A stretch of 64,000 bases of DNA, taken from contig PCUV01000094.1 of assembly GCA_002786915.1 (NCBI GenBank), positions 92,264 to 156,263 of the forward strand. Reading direction: 5' to 3'. A model generated the notes under the pieces. The model was not told the DNA's origin, made no database searches, and worked only from the letters and a program-made list of their open reading frames with translations. Numbering within the stretch: the stretch's first letter is position 1; each line of letters opens with the position of its first letter. Of the stretch, positions 34,059-43,278 are shown piece by piece. This stretch comes from Comamonadaceae bacterium CG12_big_fil_rev_8_21_14_0_65_59_15 (GTDB taxonomy: Bacteria; Pseudomonadota; Gammaproteobacteria; Burkholderiales; Burkholderiaceae_C). The translations under genes and the position numbers were made by a program.

Positions 34059-35886
34059 AGTTCACCAAGCGCAGCTGCTTGCCCAGCGCGCCATCGCCCC
34101 CCACCCCAATCACCAGACTGTGTGTGGCCCGCGTGGCCGCCACATAAAACAGACGTGCTGCTTCCTTTTCGTCCTCATCAGGGGCAGGCATGTGGCCCAC
34201 ACCGGGCAAGGCGACCAGGGCAAACTCCAGGCCCTTGCTGGCGTGCATGGTCATCACCTTGATCTTGTCGCTGTCCGGGTCAAAGTCGCCGGTGACCACG
34301 CGGTTTTCCAGCGGCAGGCCGCGCTGGTGTAGCACCTGCGCGCACAGGTCGCGCGTTTTCCAGTCGGCACACAGCACCGCCATGTCGCCCCAGGCGTGGC
34401 CTTGCTCATGCGCCAGGCGCAAATGGTCGGCCATGGCCCACGCTTCTTCTTGCAGGGTGGGCAGGCAAATCAACAGCGGCGCTGGCCCGGCGCGCCCGCA
34501 ACTGACGGGTTGCAGTAGCACAATGTCGTCGTCACCTTGGTCTGCGCCACTGAGCAAGTCAGCGGCCACCAGGCTGGCTGTTTGCAGTATCTGTTGCGTG
34601 TTGCGGTAGTTGATTTTCAGCACGGTGGTGCGGCCCTGCGCCTGAATGCCCACACTCTTGAAGCTGAACGGCCGCGCAGCATTACACGCGGTGTGGCGTT
34701 GGTAAATGCTTTGCGCGTCGTCAAACAGCACCAGCAGGCTGTTGCTGGCCGGGTCCACCATCTGTACCACCAGCTTGAGCCACTCGGGGGCAAAGTCGTG
34801 GCCTTCGTCAATCAGCACCGCCTGGTATTGACCGCTGGGGATCTGTTTGCGCTCCACACCGCGGATGACCGCATCCACCAGCTCTTCAAAAAAGTGAGTG
34901 CCCTGCGCAGGCAACGTCTGGCCAAATGCCTTGATTTGTTCATGGCACCATTTATGAAAGTGGCGCACGTGCACGCGCTCACTCAGGCCCTTGGCGTCCA
35001 TCACACCGTGCAGCTTGACACCCAACGGCTCGTTAAAGCACAGGATCAGGATGGGTTTGCTGTTTGCGGTGCTTGCCCTGGCAAGGTACTCGGCGCGGTA
35101 GCCCAGAATCATGGTCTTGCCCGAGCCGGCTACGCCATGAATCACGCGGTGGCCCACGCCCAGAGACCGCGCCAGCTGTTCCTGCTGCAAGTCCATCACG
35201 CGCATCATGTCGGGCACGTCAGCGAGCGCGTCGTCTGCGGCAAAGAGTGTTCCCTGCTCTGGTAAGCGCACCTGCGGAAACAATATCCAGCGCACACGCT
35301 CCAGCATGGGCAGCGTCAGGACGCCGCGCATCATGTACGGGAACATGCCCCACAGTCGGCTTTGCAGGTCTTCGGCGTCAACCGCTTCGGTCATCTCGTC
35401 GCTGCATAGCACGCGCTGCGACTCCATGGCGTGGTGCAACTCGGCGCTGGTGAACTGCTTGCGTGTGATGTTGGTCAGCACCACGCCATAGCTCCAGGGA
35501 AAAGTCAGGTTGCCCTGGTGCGGGCCGTCTGCGTGCGTCAGTTGGGCGTCGCGTTTGAGGGCGTCCACCACCTGGTGCGCGTATTGCCGCGCTTGCTCCA
35601 ACGGATTGATGACGCTCTTGGGCACGCCACCTGGCACGAGGGTCCAGGTTTGTTTGTCCACCTTCGCAATGGTGGCAAGCTTCCAGTCTTTGACTTCCAG
35701 AATCAACAGGCCCCGGCGCGGGTGCATCACCACAAAGTCAGGGTGCGACTGTAGCGGCCCCACCGGCACGTCGTACCACAGCAGGTAGTCGTCGTCGAGC
35801 TTGTCTTGCAGCCGCTCGGCCACCCGCCGCTCACCACGCATCATGCGCGCGGTGCACGCGCCTAACGCGGGGATCAAGGTGGCCAT
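34051..35886 (-). CDS. NERD - UvrD-like helicase fusion
   Basis: The 611-residue protein has an N-terminal NERD nuclease-related domain (about 20-150: HPDFVVMHPRRGLLILEVKD) and a superfamily 1 helicase domain. Walker A is HGVAGSGKTMILGYRAEY, Walker B is AVLIDEGHDFAPEWLKLVV, followed by LFDDAQSIYQ, INYRNTQQIL and VMTMHASKGLEFALVALPGV. Such fusions are often plasmid- or defence-linked but also occur in chromosomes; function unproven. It overlaps the DTW gene downstream by eight bases. Confidence 0.85.
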   Translation of the reverse strand: MATLIPALGACTARMMRGERRVAERLQDKLDDDYLLWYDVPVGPLQSHPDFVVMHPRRGLLILEVKDWKLATIAKVDKQTWTLVPGGVPKSVINPLEQARQYAHQVVDALKRDAQLTHADGPHQGNLTFPWSYGVVLTNITRKQFTSAELHHAMESQRVLCSDEMTEAVDAEDLQSRLWGMFPYMMRGVLTLPMLERVRWILFPQVRLPEQGTLFAADDALADVPDMMRVMDLQQEQLARSLGVGHRVIHGVAGSGKTMILGYRAEYLARASTANSKPILILCFNEPLGVKLHGVMDAKGLSERVHVRHFHKWCHEQIKAFGQTLPAQGTHFFEELVDAVIRGVERKQIPSGQYQAVLIDEGHDFAPEWLKLVVQMVDPASNSLLVLFDDAQSIYQRHTACNAARPFSFKSVGIQAQGRTTVLKINYRNTQQILQTASLVAADLLSGADQGDDDIVLLQPVSCGRAGPAPLLICLPTLQEEAWAMADHLRLAHEQGHAWGDMAVLCADWKTRDLCAQVLHQRGLPLENRVVTGDFDPDSDKIKVMTMHASKGLEFALVALPGVGHMPAPDEDEKEAARLFYVAATRATHSLVIGVGGDGALGKQLRLVNCD

Positions 35887-35961
35887 GCGGCGCTGCTGCC
35901 CTGTTGGTGCTGTGAAGGCACGACGCTATAACCTGATCCCGACGCGCTGGTAACCGGTGGC

Positions 35962-37023
35962 TTACTGCGCCGGGTCACGCATGTCCCAGCGGATCGCGTC
36001 GATAGCCTGTAGCACCTCGTCGTTCAGGACGGTGCCCCAGGCGTCGATGTCTTCGTCCAGTTGGGCCACCGAGGTGACCCCGATGATGGTGCTGGCCACG
36101 CGCCACTGGGTGTAGCAAAAAGCCAGCGCCAGTTGCGTGGGTGTCAGACCGTGGTCGCGTGCCAACTGGTTGTAGCGCTTGGCAGCAACCAGTGCCAGTG
36201 GCCGGCCCCAGCGCTGCTTGCGGGAAGACTCAAACTTCTTCAGCCGCGCCTGGTCCGATACATCTGCACCCATCAGGCCTTGCGCGTCGTACTTGCCACT
36301 GAGCAAGCCAAACGCCAGCGGTGAATACGCCAGCAGCGACACCTGCAAGCGGTGCAGTGTTTCGTCCAGCGCGTTTTCTACACTGCGGTTGACCAGGCAG
36401 TAGGGGTTTTGCACCGTGGCCACGCGCGGCAGACCATGCTGCTCGGCCAAGCGCACAAATTCATGCACGCCGTAGGGCGTTTCGTTGGACAGACCCACGG
36501 CACGCACCTTGCCCGCTTTCACCAGCGAGCCCAAGGCTTGCAGTTGCGCGTGGATCGATGTGCCCTGGTCTTCCTTGGGTTGGTAATAAATACCGCCAAA
36601 CGCTGGCACACTGCGCACCGGCCAGTGAATCTGGTACAGGTCGATCACGTCGGTTTTCAGGCGCTGCAAGCTACCCTCGCACGCGGCGATGATGTCTGCG
36701 CCAGTCAAATCGCCGCTGCCACCGCGAATCCAGGGCATACCGCGCGACGGCCCTGCTACCTTGGTCGCAAGCACCAGTTTTTGGCGTGCGCCGGGGCGTT
36801 GGGCCAGCCAGTTGCCGATGATTTTTTCGGTGGCGTTGAAGGTTTCTGCGCGCGGGGGCACGGCGTACATCTCGGCCGTGTCGATGAAGTTGACGCCTCG
36901 CTCGAGCGAGCGGTCCAGAATTTTGTAAGAAGTTGCTTCATCGACCTGTTCACCAAAGGTCATGGTGCCCAGGCAGATGGGGGTAACGTAAAGATCGCTT
37001 GGACCGAGTTGAATGGTTTTCAT
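35962..37023 (-). CDS. Aldo/keto reductase (Tas-like)
   Basis: The 353-residue enzyme has the AKR layout: GTMTFGEQVD, NFIDTAEMYAVPPRAETF (catalytic Asp and Tyr region), LVLATKVAGPSRGMPWIRG, DLYQIHWPVRSVPAFGG and AYSPLAFGLLSGKY. These NADPH-dependent reductases act on aldehydes and ketones; the substrate is unknown. E. coli Tas and YdbC/YghZ are related. It is a single gene with 75 bases to the helicase gene upstream. Confidence 0.88.
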   Translation of the reverse strand: MKTIQLGPSDLYVTPICLGTMTFGEQVDEATSYKILDRSLERGVNFIDTAEMYAVPPRAETFNATEKIIGNWLAQRPGARQKLVLATKVAGPSRGMPWIRGGSGDLTGADIIAACEGSLQRLKTDVIDLYQIHWPVRSVPAFGGIYYQPKEDQGTSIHAQLQALGSLVKAGKVRAVGLSNETPYGVHEFVRLAEQHGLPRVATVQNPYCLVNRSVENALDETLHRLQVSLLAYSPLAFGLLSGKYDAQGLMGADVSDQARLKKFESSRKQRWGRPLALVAAKRYNQLARDHGLTPTQLALAFCYTQWRVASTIIGVTSVAQLDEDIDAWGTVLNDEVLQAIDAIRWDMRDPAQ

Positions 37024-37134
37024 ACTGACACAGCAAAAGTGGTTGACGGGGGTGCAGTTTAAAAGCTGCCTGCTAATTCTGCCTAACAGGCCCTACATAC
37101 CCGCAAGCTAGCCAGCGCTTGCCCACATGCCCAA

Positions 37135-38121
37135 CTACTGCGGCCCACACACCTGGTTGCGTCCCGCGCTTTTGGCAGCATACAGTGCCTGGTCGGCGGC
37201 CAGCACCAAGCGATCTGGGGTTTGCCCACCAGCGGGGTCGTACACCGCAACGCCGGCACTGATGGTGACGACAGCGGCCGTGCAGCTGCCGCTGTGCGCG
37301 ATGCCCAGCGCGCGCATTTGCTGCAAAACTTGTTCAGCCAGCGCCTGCGCTGCTTGCCCGTCGGTTTCCGGCAACACCGCGACGAATTCTTCGCCTCCAA
37401 AGCGCGCCACCATGTCCTGCGGGCGGCGAAACACGTCGCGCAGCACCTGCGCCACCTGGCGCAGGCATTCATCGCCCGCCAGGTGCCCGTAGATGTCGTT
37501 GAATTGCTTGAAGTAGTCGATGTCGAACATGATCACCGACAGGGGTTGTGCCGTCTTGCCCGATGCGCGCAGCGCTGTGGGCAACACATCGTCGCGTCTG
37601 CGCCGGTTACCCAGGCCAGTGAGCACATCAACCTGCGCCATGTTTTTGAGTCGTACGGCCTGCGCTTTGAGCAGTCGCTCACGCATCACAGACTGCGTGA
37701 CGTCGTTGATCTGGATGAAGGTGTAGCGCTGGTCCATGGTGTCGGCCACCAGCCCGCCTGCCGGCATGATGCGGATGGACTGGCGCAGCAATTTGTCTTG
37801 CCCACGCTGTGACGAGGGCAAATACAGCGGAAACGGCGAGGGGTGCAGCGTTTGCGACAACAGCGTGGGGAATCCGCTTTTGATGGACTGCGCCAGAGCA
37901 TGTGCAAACGCGCTGTCTTTGAGCTGTGGAAAAACCTCCATCAGGTTTTTGCTCAGCACCGCGTCGGCGGCGAGCTTTGTGTGCGTGAGCAGCCACTGGT
38001 TGGCAAACACCACGTCCCCTTGCGCGTCCAGCACCAACAAGCCCATTTGCAGGCGCTCAAGCACCCAAGCTGACCAAGGGGGGCAATCACGGGGTGGGGC
38101 AGACATCACAGGCCCACTCAT
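37135..38121 (-). CDS. PAS-GGDEF diguanylate cyclase
   Basis: The roughly 328-residue protein has an N-terminal PAS-type sensing part (WVLERLQMGLLVLDAQGDVV, then NLMEVFPQLKD) and a C-terminal GGDEF domain. The active-site motif is GGEEF (RFGGEEFVAVLPE), the usual active variant, and VLTGLGNRRRRDDVL starts the domain. It should make cyclic di-GMP from GTP. ATG 38121 overlaps the stop of the CheC-like gene (ATGA), so it is coupled to a CheY-like and CheC-like gene. A longer frame from 38277 lies inside that gene and is a shadow. Confidence 0.85.
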   Translation of the reverse strand: MSGPVMSAPPRDCPPWSAWVLERLQMGLLVLDAQGDVVFANQWLLTHTKLAADAVLSKNLMEVFPQLKDSAFAHALAQSIKSGFPTLLSQTLHPSPFPLYLPSSQRGQDKLLRQSIRIMPAGGLVADTMDQRYTFIQINDVTQSVMRERLLKAQAVRLKNMAQVDVLTGLGNRRRRDDVLPTALRASGKTAQPLSVIMFDIDYFKQFNDIYGHLAGDECLRQVAQVLRDVFRRPQDMVARFGGEEFVAVLPETDGQAAQALAEQVLQQMRALGIAHSGSCTAAVVTISAGVAVYDPAGGQTPDRLVLAADQALYAAKSAGRNQVCGPQ

Positions 38122-38722
38122 GACAGGGTCCCCAGAAATTGCTGCACCGTGGCCTTGAGCGACGCCACAGACGCCACGTCGAGCAAAAACACCAAATAAC
38201 CCTGAATTTGCAGCGCGTCGATGGCGAAGTCGATTTGGACGCTCAGCACCTGGTCGGTCATCTGACCCTGCGCGCACAAGACATCTTGCACGGGCCCCAG
38301 CTCGACACAGGGCAGAGAACCTTCAAACCGTAGCTTGAGCACGTCAGCCACGCCAGACACCACAGAATTGAGCAGGATGTTGCCGATTTCAGCCAATGCC
38401 TCTTGCTCCATTTCACCGAGCTGCTCCAGCGGCACGTCGTCGCCAACCATCATCTGTACCAGCTGTAGGCTTTGCTGCACCGGAAACATCAGCACCGCTT
38501 CTGTATTGAGCACCCCCGAAAACTCTTGCCTGACGGCGCAGATACGGTCTGCACCCTGCCCGGTGAGTGCATCGGATACGCCCAATTTGGTAACCATTTC
38601 AACGTGCGGCACACTCAGGCCCACCGTGGCCCCAGCCAATTGACTCAGCGCGTTGGCTGCCTGACCGACACCGACGTTGAAGACCTCGGTGAGTGCATCG
38701 ATTCAAGTTCAGTCAGGGTCAT
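38118..38722 (-). pseudogene. CheC/CheX-like chemotaxis phosphatase, frameshifted near the start
   Basis: The expected start is ATG 38722 (MTLTELES), overlapping the CheY-like stop as ATGA. After the eighth codon the frame is lost: the DNA reads GAATCGATGCACTC where the natural continuation (E-S-D-A-L-T-E-V-F-N-V-G) needs one extra base. In the other frame the rest (VFNVGVGQAANALSQLAGAT, then MEQEALAEIGNILLNSVVSG) is a complete CheC-like body of about 195 residues ending at 38118. No ATG or GTG lies in that frame before it; a TTG at 38639 would lose the first helix. It is either a true frameshift, a rare recoding site, or a sequencing error. Confidence 0.7.
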
Positions 38723-39087
38723 GCCGCCGCCAGAAAATAATCGATGGCCTGACGAATGGCGGGTTCTGTCGCTGGCTTCTGGACAAAGGTCACGTTCAGG
38801 TCCGAGGCCTTGACTCGGCTGCTTTCCTGGATGTTGGCCGTCAGCATGGCAATTTTGCTGGTGCTGTTGAACTGGCGGATCTGCGCCACGGCCTCAAAGC
38901 CATTGATGCCCGGCATGTTGACGTCCATGGTAATGAAGTCGGGTGGGGTAGCGCGCACCATGGCCACTGCCTCGTCACCGGTGCCAGCTTCCAGCACGGT
39001 CCAGCCGGGCTGGAGTTGGGAGACCTTGTTTTTGATCATCATGCGCGACACTTTGCTGTCGTCCACGATCAGGAGGGTGTGAGCCAT
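38719..39087 (-). CDS. CheY-like response regulator (single receiver domain)
   Basis: The 122-residue receiver domain has the acidic pair (LLIVDDSKVSRMMI), the phospho-acceptor in FITMDVNMPGINGFE, Thr in AMLTANIQESS and Lys in FVQKPATEPAI. It has no output domain. Its stop overlaps the start of the CheC-like gene as ATGA, and that gene overlaps the diguanylate cyclase gene the same way, suggesting one regulatory module joining phosphorelay, a CheY phosphatase and cyclic di-GMP. The cognate kinase is not in the window. Confidence 0.88.
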   Translation of the reverse strand: MAHTLLIVDDSKVSRMMIKNKVSQLQPGWTVLEAGTGDEAVAMVRATPPDFITMDVNMPGINGFEAVAQIRQFNSTSKIAMLTANIQESSRVKASDLNVTFVQKPATEPAIRQAIDYFLAAA

Positions 39088-39164
39088 TGGGGTCAGGGTG
39101 CGTTGACGGGAAGCGGCGAATGATACATCTGTCGATCAGTACCCAAAGCGCTCAAATTCAAGCC

Positions 39165-41063
39165 TCACAAGGCACCCGATTCAGCGCGCGCCTGCTCTTG
39201 CAGGCGCAGCACGCGCCGCTGCACCTTGCCGGTGGTGGTCATGGGCAGTGCATCGACAAACTCGATCTCTTTGGGGTATTCATAGGGCGCCAACTGGCCC
39301 TTGACGTGGGCTTGCAGCTCACCCAGTAGTTGTGCATCAAAAGTGGCTCTGGCGCTTGCATCGTGTGGGCGAGCAGTTACAAAGTCAGAAGCAAGCACCA
39401 CGTACGCCTTGACCACGGCGCCGCGCTCACGGTCGGGCTTGGGCACCACCGCCGCGTTGGCCACCGCCGGGTGCTTGACCAGGCAGTTTTCAATCTCCCC
39501 CGGGCCGATGCGGTAACCCGCCACCTTGAACACGTCGTCGCTGCGCCCCTGGTACCACAGGTAGCCCTGCGCGTCACGCCGCGCCAAATCACCGGTGCGG
39601 CACCAGTCGCCGGTGTACTTGTCTTGGGTGGCGTGTTCGTTGCGCCAATAGCCCAAAAAGAAAATCGGGTCGGGCGCGCCGTGCACGTCCAATCGGTGCA
39701 CGGCCACCTCGCCGACCACGTTGGGGGCGCACTCCATGCCCGCATCATCGATCACCGCCAGCCGGTGGCCGGGGTAGCCCATGCCCATACTACCGGGCTT
39801 GGGCAGCCAGACCGGGGCGCAGTTGCCCACGATGTAATTGATCTCAGTCTGACCAAACATCTCATTCACAGTGACACCAAGCTGGGCGCGGCAGTAGTCA
39901 AACACCGCGTCGCCCACCGCCTCGCCTGCGCTCATGATGGCCTCTAGTTGCAAGCCAAATTGCTGCTGCACGGTCTGCCCGGCTGCGCCTGGGTAGGCTT
40001 TCATCATGGCCTTGAGCGCGGTGGGGAACAGAAAGGTATGTGTGACACCGCAGTCGCGCATCAGCTCCAGCGCTACCTGTGGGCCAAAGCGGCCACTGAA
40101 AGCCACGATGGGGCGGCCAAAGTACAGCGTGGGCAGCAGCGCGTCCATCAAGCCGCCGGTCCAGGCCCAGTCCGCCGGGCTCCAGAACACGGCCCTCGAC
40201 GGCGGCAGGCTATGGACATCCTGGTTTTGCGCCACTTGCAAAACAACAGAAGCTTGCACTAAATCCATAGGGGCTAGCGGCTGATTTTGTATCAAACCAA
40301 AAAGGTTCTGACTGCATAAAAAACCGGTCAGGTTGCCGATCAGCGCGCGGTGTGGAATCAGCGCCCCCTTGGGGTTGCCCGTGGTGCCGCTGGTGTAGAT
40401 CAGGATGGCCGGGTCATCACAAGCGGTCGCCACGAGCTCAAATTGATCGCTGGCCTGCGCCAAAACGCTTTCAAAATGCTGGTCCGCCAACCCTTGCAAT
40501 GCGTCGGGCGCGCCGATGCCGATCACCTCGCGCACGCTGGGCGTGCGCACACGCACCGAAGCCAGGCCGGGCAGCGTTTGTTCGTCGCCAATGGCCACCA
40601 CCGCCGCGCTGTCGTGCAAGCGAAATTCCAGCGCCTCGGGGCCAAACAACTGTGACAGCGGCATCGCCACCGCGCCCAGTTGCAGCACGGCGATATACGC
40701 CACCGCTGTTTCAAAGCGCTGCGGCAGCACGATGGCCACCCGGTCACCGCGCGCCACGCCCATGCCTGCCAACACATTGGACAGGCGATTGGCCTGCGAC
40801 TGCAACTGGGCATAGGTATAAAAATGGCGTTCGTCCTTTGAGGAATAAGCGCATACAGCTATTTTTTCAGAAGCATCAGGCAAGGCTGCCCAGCGCCCGC
40901 AACAGGCTTGGGCGATGTTGAAAACCCTTGGAACCTGCCACGCAAAACCGCTGTGCAGCGCCTGGTACGTGGATGGCAAATTCCAGGCCAGCGTTCCGGG
41001 CTGGACAGAGGGGGATGACTGCGCTGGTGCAGATGCGCTGTCACAGGCTTGACTGAGAGACAT
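39165..41063 (-). CDS. AMP-dependent acyl-CoA synthetase (acetate/medium-chain type)
   Basis: The 632-residue enzyme has the AMP-binding core TSGTTGNPKGALIPHRALIG and the C-terminal catalytic Lys region MTTTGKVQRRVLRL. It activates a fatty acid or acetate to its CoA thioester via an acyl-AMP. A 35-residue block, LFGLIQNQPLAPMDLVQASV onward to PPSRAVFW, is unlike homologues, which join SQN-WF almost directly to VFWSPADWAWTGG. The DNA there (40239-40298) is the dispersed repeat read in frame. A second repeat-like stretch (40833-40870) encodes EKIAVCAYSSKDERH near the N-terminus. It is divergent from the hydrolase gene with a 26-base gap. Confidence 0.88.
   Translation of the reverse strand: MSLSQACDSASAPAQSSPSVQPGTLAWNLPSTYQALHSGFAWQVPRVFNIAQACCGRWAALPDASEKIAVCAYSSKDERHFYTYAQLQSQANRLSNVLAGMGVARGDRVAIVLPQRFETAVAYIAVLQLGAVAMPLSQLFGPEALEFRLHDSAAVVAIGDEQTLPGLASVRVRTPSVREVIGIGAPDALQGLADQHFESVLAQASDQFELVATACDDPAILIYTSGTTGNPKGALIPHRALIGNLTGFLCSQNLFGLIQNQPLAPMDLVQASVVLQVAQNQDVHSLPPSRAVFWSPADWAWTGGLMDALLPTLYFGRPIVAFSGRFGPQVALELMRDCGVTHTFLFPTALKAMMKAYPGAAGQTVQQQFGLQLEAIMSAGEAVGDAVFDYCRAQLGVTVNEMFGQTEINYIVGNCAPVWLPKPGSMGMGYPGHRLAVIDDAGMECAPNVVGEVAVHRLDVHGAPDPIFFLGYWRNEHATQDKYTGDWCRTGDLARRDAQGYLWYQGRSDDVFKVAGYRIGPGEIENCLVKHPAVANAAVVPKPDRERGAVVKAYVVLASDFVTARPHDASARATFDAQLLGELQAHVKGQLAPYEYPKEIEFVDALPMTTTGKVQRRVLRLQEQARAESGAL
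40239..40298. repeat. In-frame dispersed repeat inside the acyl-CoA synthetase gene
   Basis: On the minus strand it reads GGTTTGATACAAAATCAGCC, then GCTAGCCCCTATGGATTTAG, then TGCAAGCTTCTG. It matches the second half of the repeat family known to me from Comamonadaceae genomes. It encodes GLIQNQPLAPMDLVQASVVL without a stop, so it is an in-frame insertion. Confidence 0.6.
40833..40870. repeat. Second repeat-like stretch in the acyl-CoA synthetase gene
   Basis: On the minus strand CTGAAAAAATAGCTGTATGC followed by GCTTATTCCTCAAAGGA closely follows the AATAGCTGCTTGCGCTTATT core of the family. It encodes SEKIAVCAYSSKD. The call is by similarity only. Confidence 0.45.
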
Positions 41064-41088
41064 GGCAGGCTTTCGTATGATCGCCCGA

Positions 41089-41988
41089 ATGTACTCAATA
41101 AAACGTGCCTCAACCAGCGTGTTTGTCCCTATCCGGGGCCTGAACTACCACGTCCGGGAGTGGGGTCAGCCTCAGAGCGGGCAGATACCGATGGTGCTGG
41201 TGCATGGCTGGATGGATGTGGCCGCCAGTTACCAGTTCATGGTGGACGCCCTCCAGCAAGACCATTTCATCATTGCCCCCGACTGGCGCGGTTTCGGTCT
41301 GACGCAATCAGGCGGTACCGACAACTTCTGGTTTGCCGACTACCTGGCCGACCTCGATGCGCTGCTGGACCACTACTGCGCCGACACACCCGTGCACCTG
41401 GTGGGCCACAGCATGGGCGGCAACGTGGCCATGCTGTACGCCGCTGCGCGGCCACAGCGGGTGCGACGCCTGATCAATCTGGAAGGTTTTGGCCTGCCCG
41501 CCACCCGCCCAGAGCAGGCACCGACGCGCTATACGCAATGGCTCAATGAACTGCAGCAAATGCGCCGGGGCGAACTGGCGCTCAAGCACTACGATTCGCT
41601 GAGCGCTGTGGCGCAGCGCCTGATCAAGACCAACCCGCGCCTATCGCACGACAAGGCGCACTGGCTGGCGGCGCACTGGTCGGCCGAAACTTCGCCCGGG
41701 CAGTGGACGATTTTGGGCGAGGCGGCGCACAAGATCATCAACCCCCAGCTCTACCGCGTGGATGAAATGCTGGCGGTGTTTGCCCACATCAGCGCGCCCA
41801 TGTTGATGGTCGAAGCCAGCGACGACAGCATGGCGCAGTGGTGGCGTGGCAAATACACGCTGGAAGAATTTCACGGGCGACTCAAGGCGGTGCCCGCAGT
41901 GACGCTGCAGCGCCTGCCCGAATGCAGCCACATGCTGCACCATGACCAACCCGAGTTGCTGGCCATGTTGATCGAAAAGTTCCTGTAA
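41089..41988 (+). CDS. Alpha/beta-hydrolase
   Basis: The roughly 299-residue protein has the hydrolase core: HGWMDVAASYQFMVDAL (oxyanion region), the nucleophile elbow VGHSMGGNVAMLYA with Ser, and the C-terminal histidine in RLPECSHMLHHDQPE. Substrate unknown; close relatives are esterases or haloalkane/epoxide hydrolase-like. ATG 41089 (MYSIKRASTSV) is preferred because the first ATG at 41062 would overlap the divergent synthetase start. The acid is probably VEASDDSMAQWW. Confidence 0.85.
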   Translation: MYSIKRASTSVFVPIRGLNYHVREWGQPQSGQIPMVLVHGWMDVAASYQFMVDALQQDHFIIAPDWRGFGLTQSGGTDNFWFADYLADLDALLDHYCADTPVHLVGHSMGGNVAMLYAAARPQRVRRLINLEGFGLPATRPEQAPTRYTQWLNELQQMRRGELALKHYDSLSAVAQRLIKTNPRLSHDKAHWLAAHWSAETSPGQWTILGEAAHKIINPQLYRVDEMLAVFAHISAPMLMVEASDDSMAQWWRGKYTLEEFHGRLKAVPAVTLQRLPECSHMLHHDQPELLAMLIEKFL

Positions 41989-42047
41989 TTTGTTGCCATG
42001 AGAAAATTCGCGTTTATTTGTCGCACCCAAAGAACAGGATTTTTCTC

Positions 42048-43152
42048 ATGGAAGCAGAACGTATCAACGCCCTTGGCAACCAGCTCACGGATCTGAGCGC
42101 ACGTACCCTCGATCTTCGGGGGTATCTTTGACTACGATGCCAAGTTTGAAAGGCTAAGAACCGTCAACGCCAGCCTGGAAGACCCCACGGTCTGGAACGA
42201 CCCGAAACGCGCGCAGGAGCTGGGCAAAGAAAAAAAGCTGCTCGACGGCGTGGTCGTCACCATCGACAGCTTGCAGCGCGACCTGTCGGACAGCACCGAA
42301 TTGTTCGAGATGAGCCGCGACGATGGCGACGAGGCGGGTCTGCTCACCATCGAGGCCGATGCCGCACGGTTGGAGGGCATCGTCAAAGACCTCGAATTCC
42401 GGCGCATGTTCAACAACCCGGCCGACCCGCTGAACTGTTTTGTCGATATTCAGTCGGGCGCGGGTGGCACCGAAGCCTGCGACTGGGCCAGCATGTTGTT
42501 GCGCCAGTACCTGCGCTACTGCGAGCGCAAGGGCTTCAAAACCGAGATCGAAGACGAAACCCCGGGCGACACGGCCGGCATCAAGGGGGCCAGTTTCAAG
42601 GTGGAAGGTGATTACGCCTTTGGTCTGCTGCGTACCGAAACCGGTGTGCACCGCTTGGTGCGCAAATCGCCATTTGACTCGTCGGGCGGGCGCCACACCA
42701 GCTTTGCCAGCGTGTTTGTCTATCCCGAGATCGACGACACGATCGAGATCGACATCAATCCGGCCGACGTGCGCATTGACACCTTCCGCGCCAGCGGGGC
42801 CGGTGGCCAGCACATCAACAAGACCGACTCTGCGGTGCGCATGACGCACCTTCCCACCGGCATCGTGGTGCAGTGCCAGGACGGGCGCAGCCAGCACAGC
42901 AACCGCGACGTGGCCTGGAAGCGCCTGCGCAGCCGCCTCTACGACTATGAGTTACGCAAGCAACAAGAGGAGCAGCAGAAGCTCGAAGACAGCAAGACCG
43001 ACGTCGGATGGGGGCACCAGATTCGCAGCTACGTGCTCGACAACAGCCGCATCAAAGACCTGCGCACCAACTACGAGACCTCGGCCACGCAGAAAGTGCT
43101 CGACGGTGATCTGGACGCCTTCATTGAAGCCTCGCTGAAGCAGGGCGTGTGA
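42048..43152 (+). CDS. prfB: Peptide chain release factor 2, with programmed +1 frameshift
   Basis: The first 27 codons from ATG 42048 ([20 protein letters not shown]) reach CTT followed by the in-frame stop TGA at 42129-42131. The context CTTCGGGGGTATCTTTGACT is the classical RF2 recoding site with an internal Shine-Dalgarno GGGGG. A +1 slip continues as [19 protein letters not shown] to 43152, giving about 367 residues (E. coli 365). [16 protein letters not shown] carries the GGQ catalytic motif and [14 protein letters not shown] the SPF stop-codon recognition motif. Low RF2 raises frameshifting, so the gene regulates itself. Confidence 0.97.
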
Positions 43153-43278
43153 TGACCCATGCGATGGTTTTCGACAGGCAAAGCGCCGTAGGCACCATCG
43201 GCCAAGTCACTTCACACGATCTGACAGCGACCGACAATTACCTCAATTTATTGGCATCAAAATTTCTGGAGACTCTCA

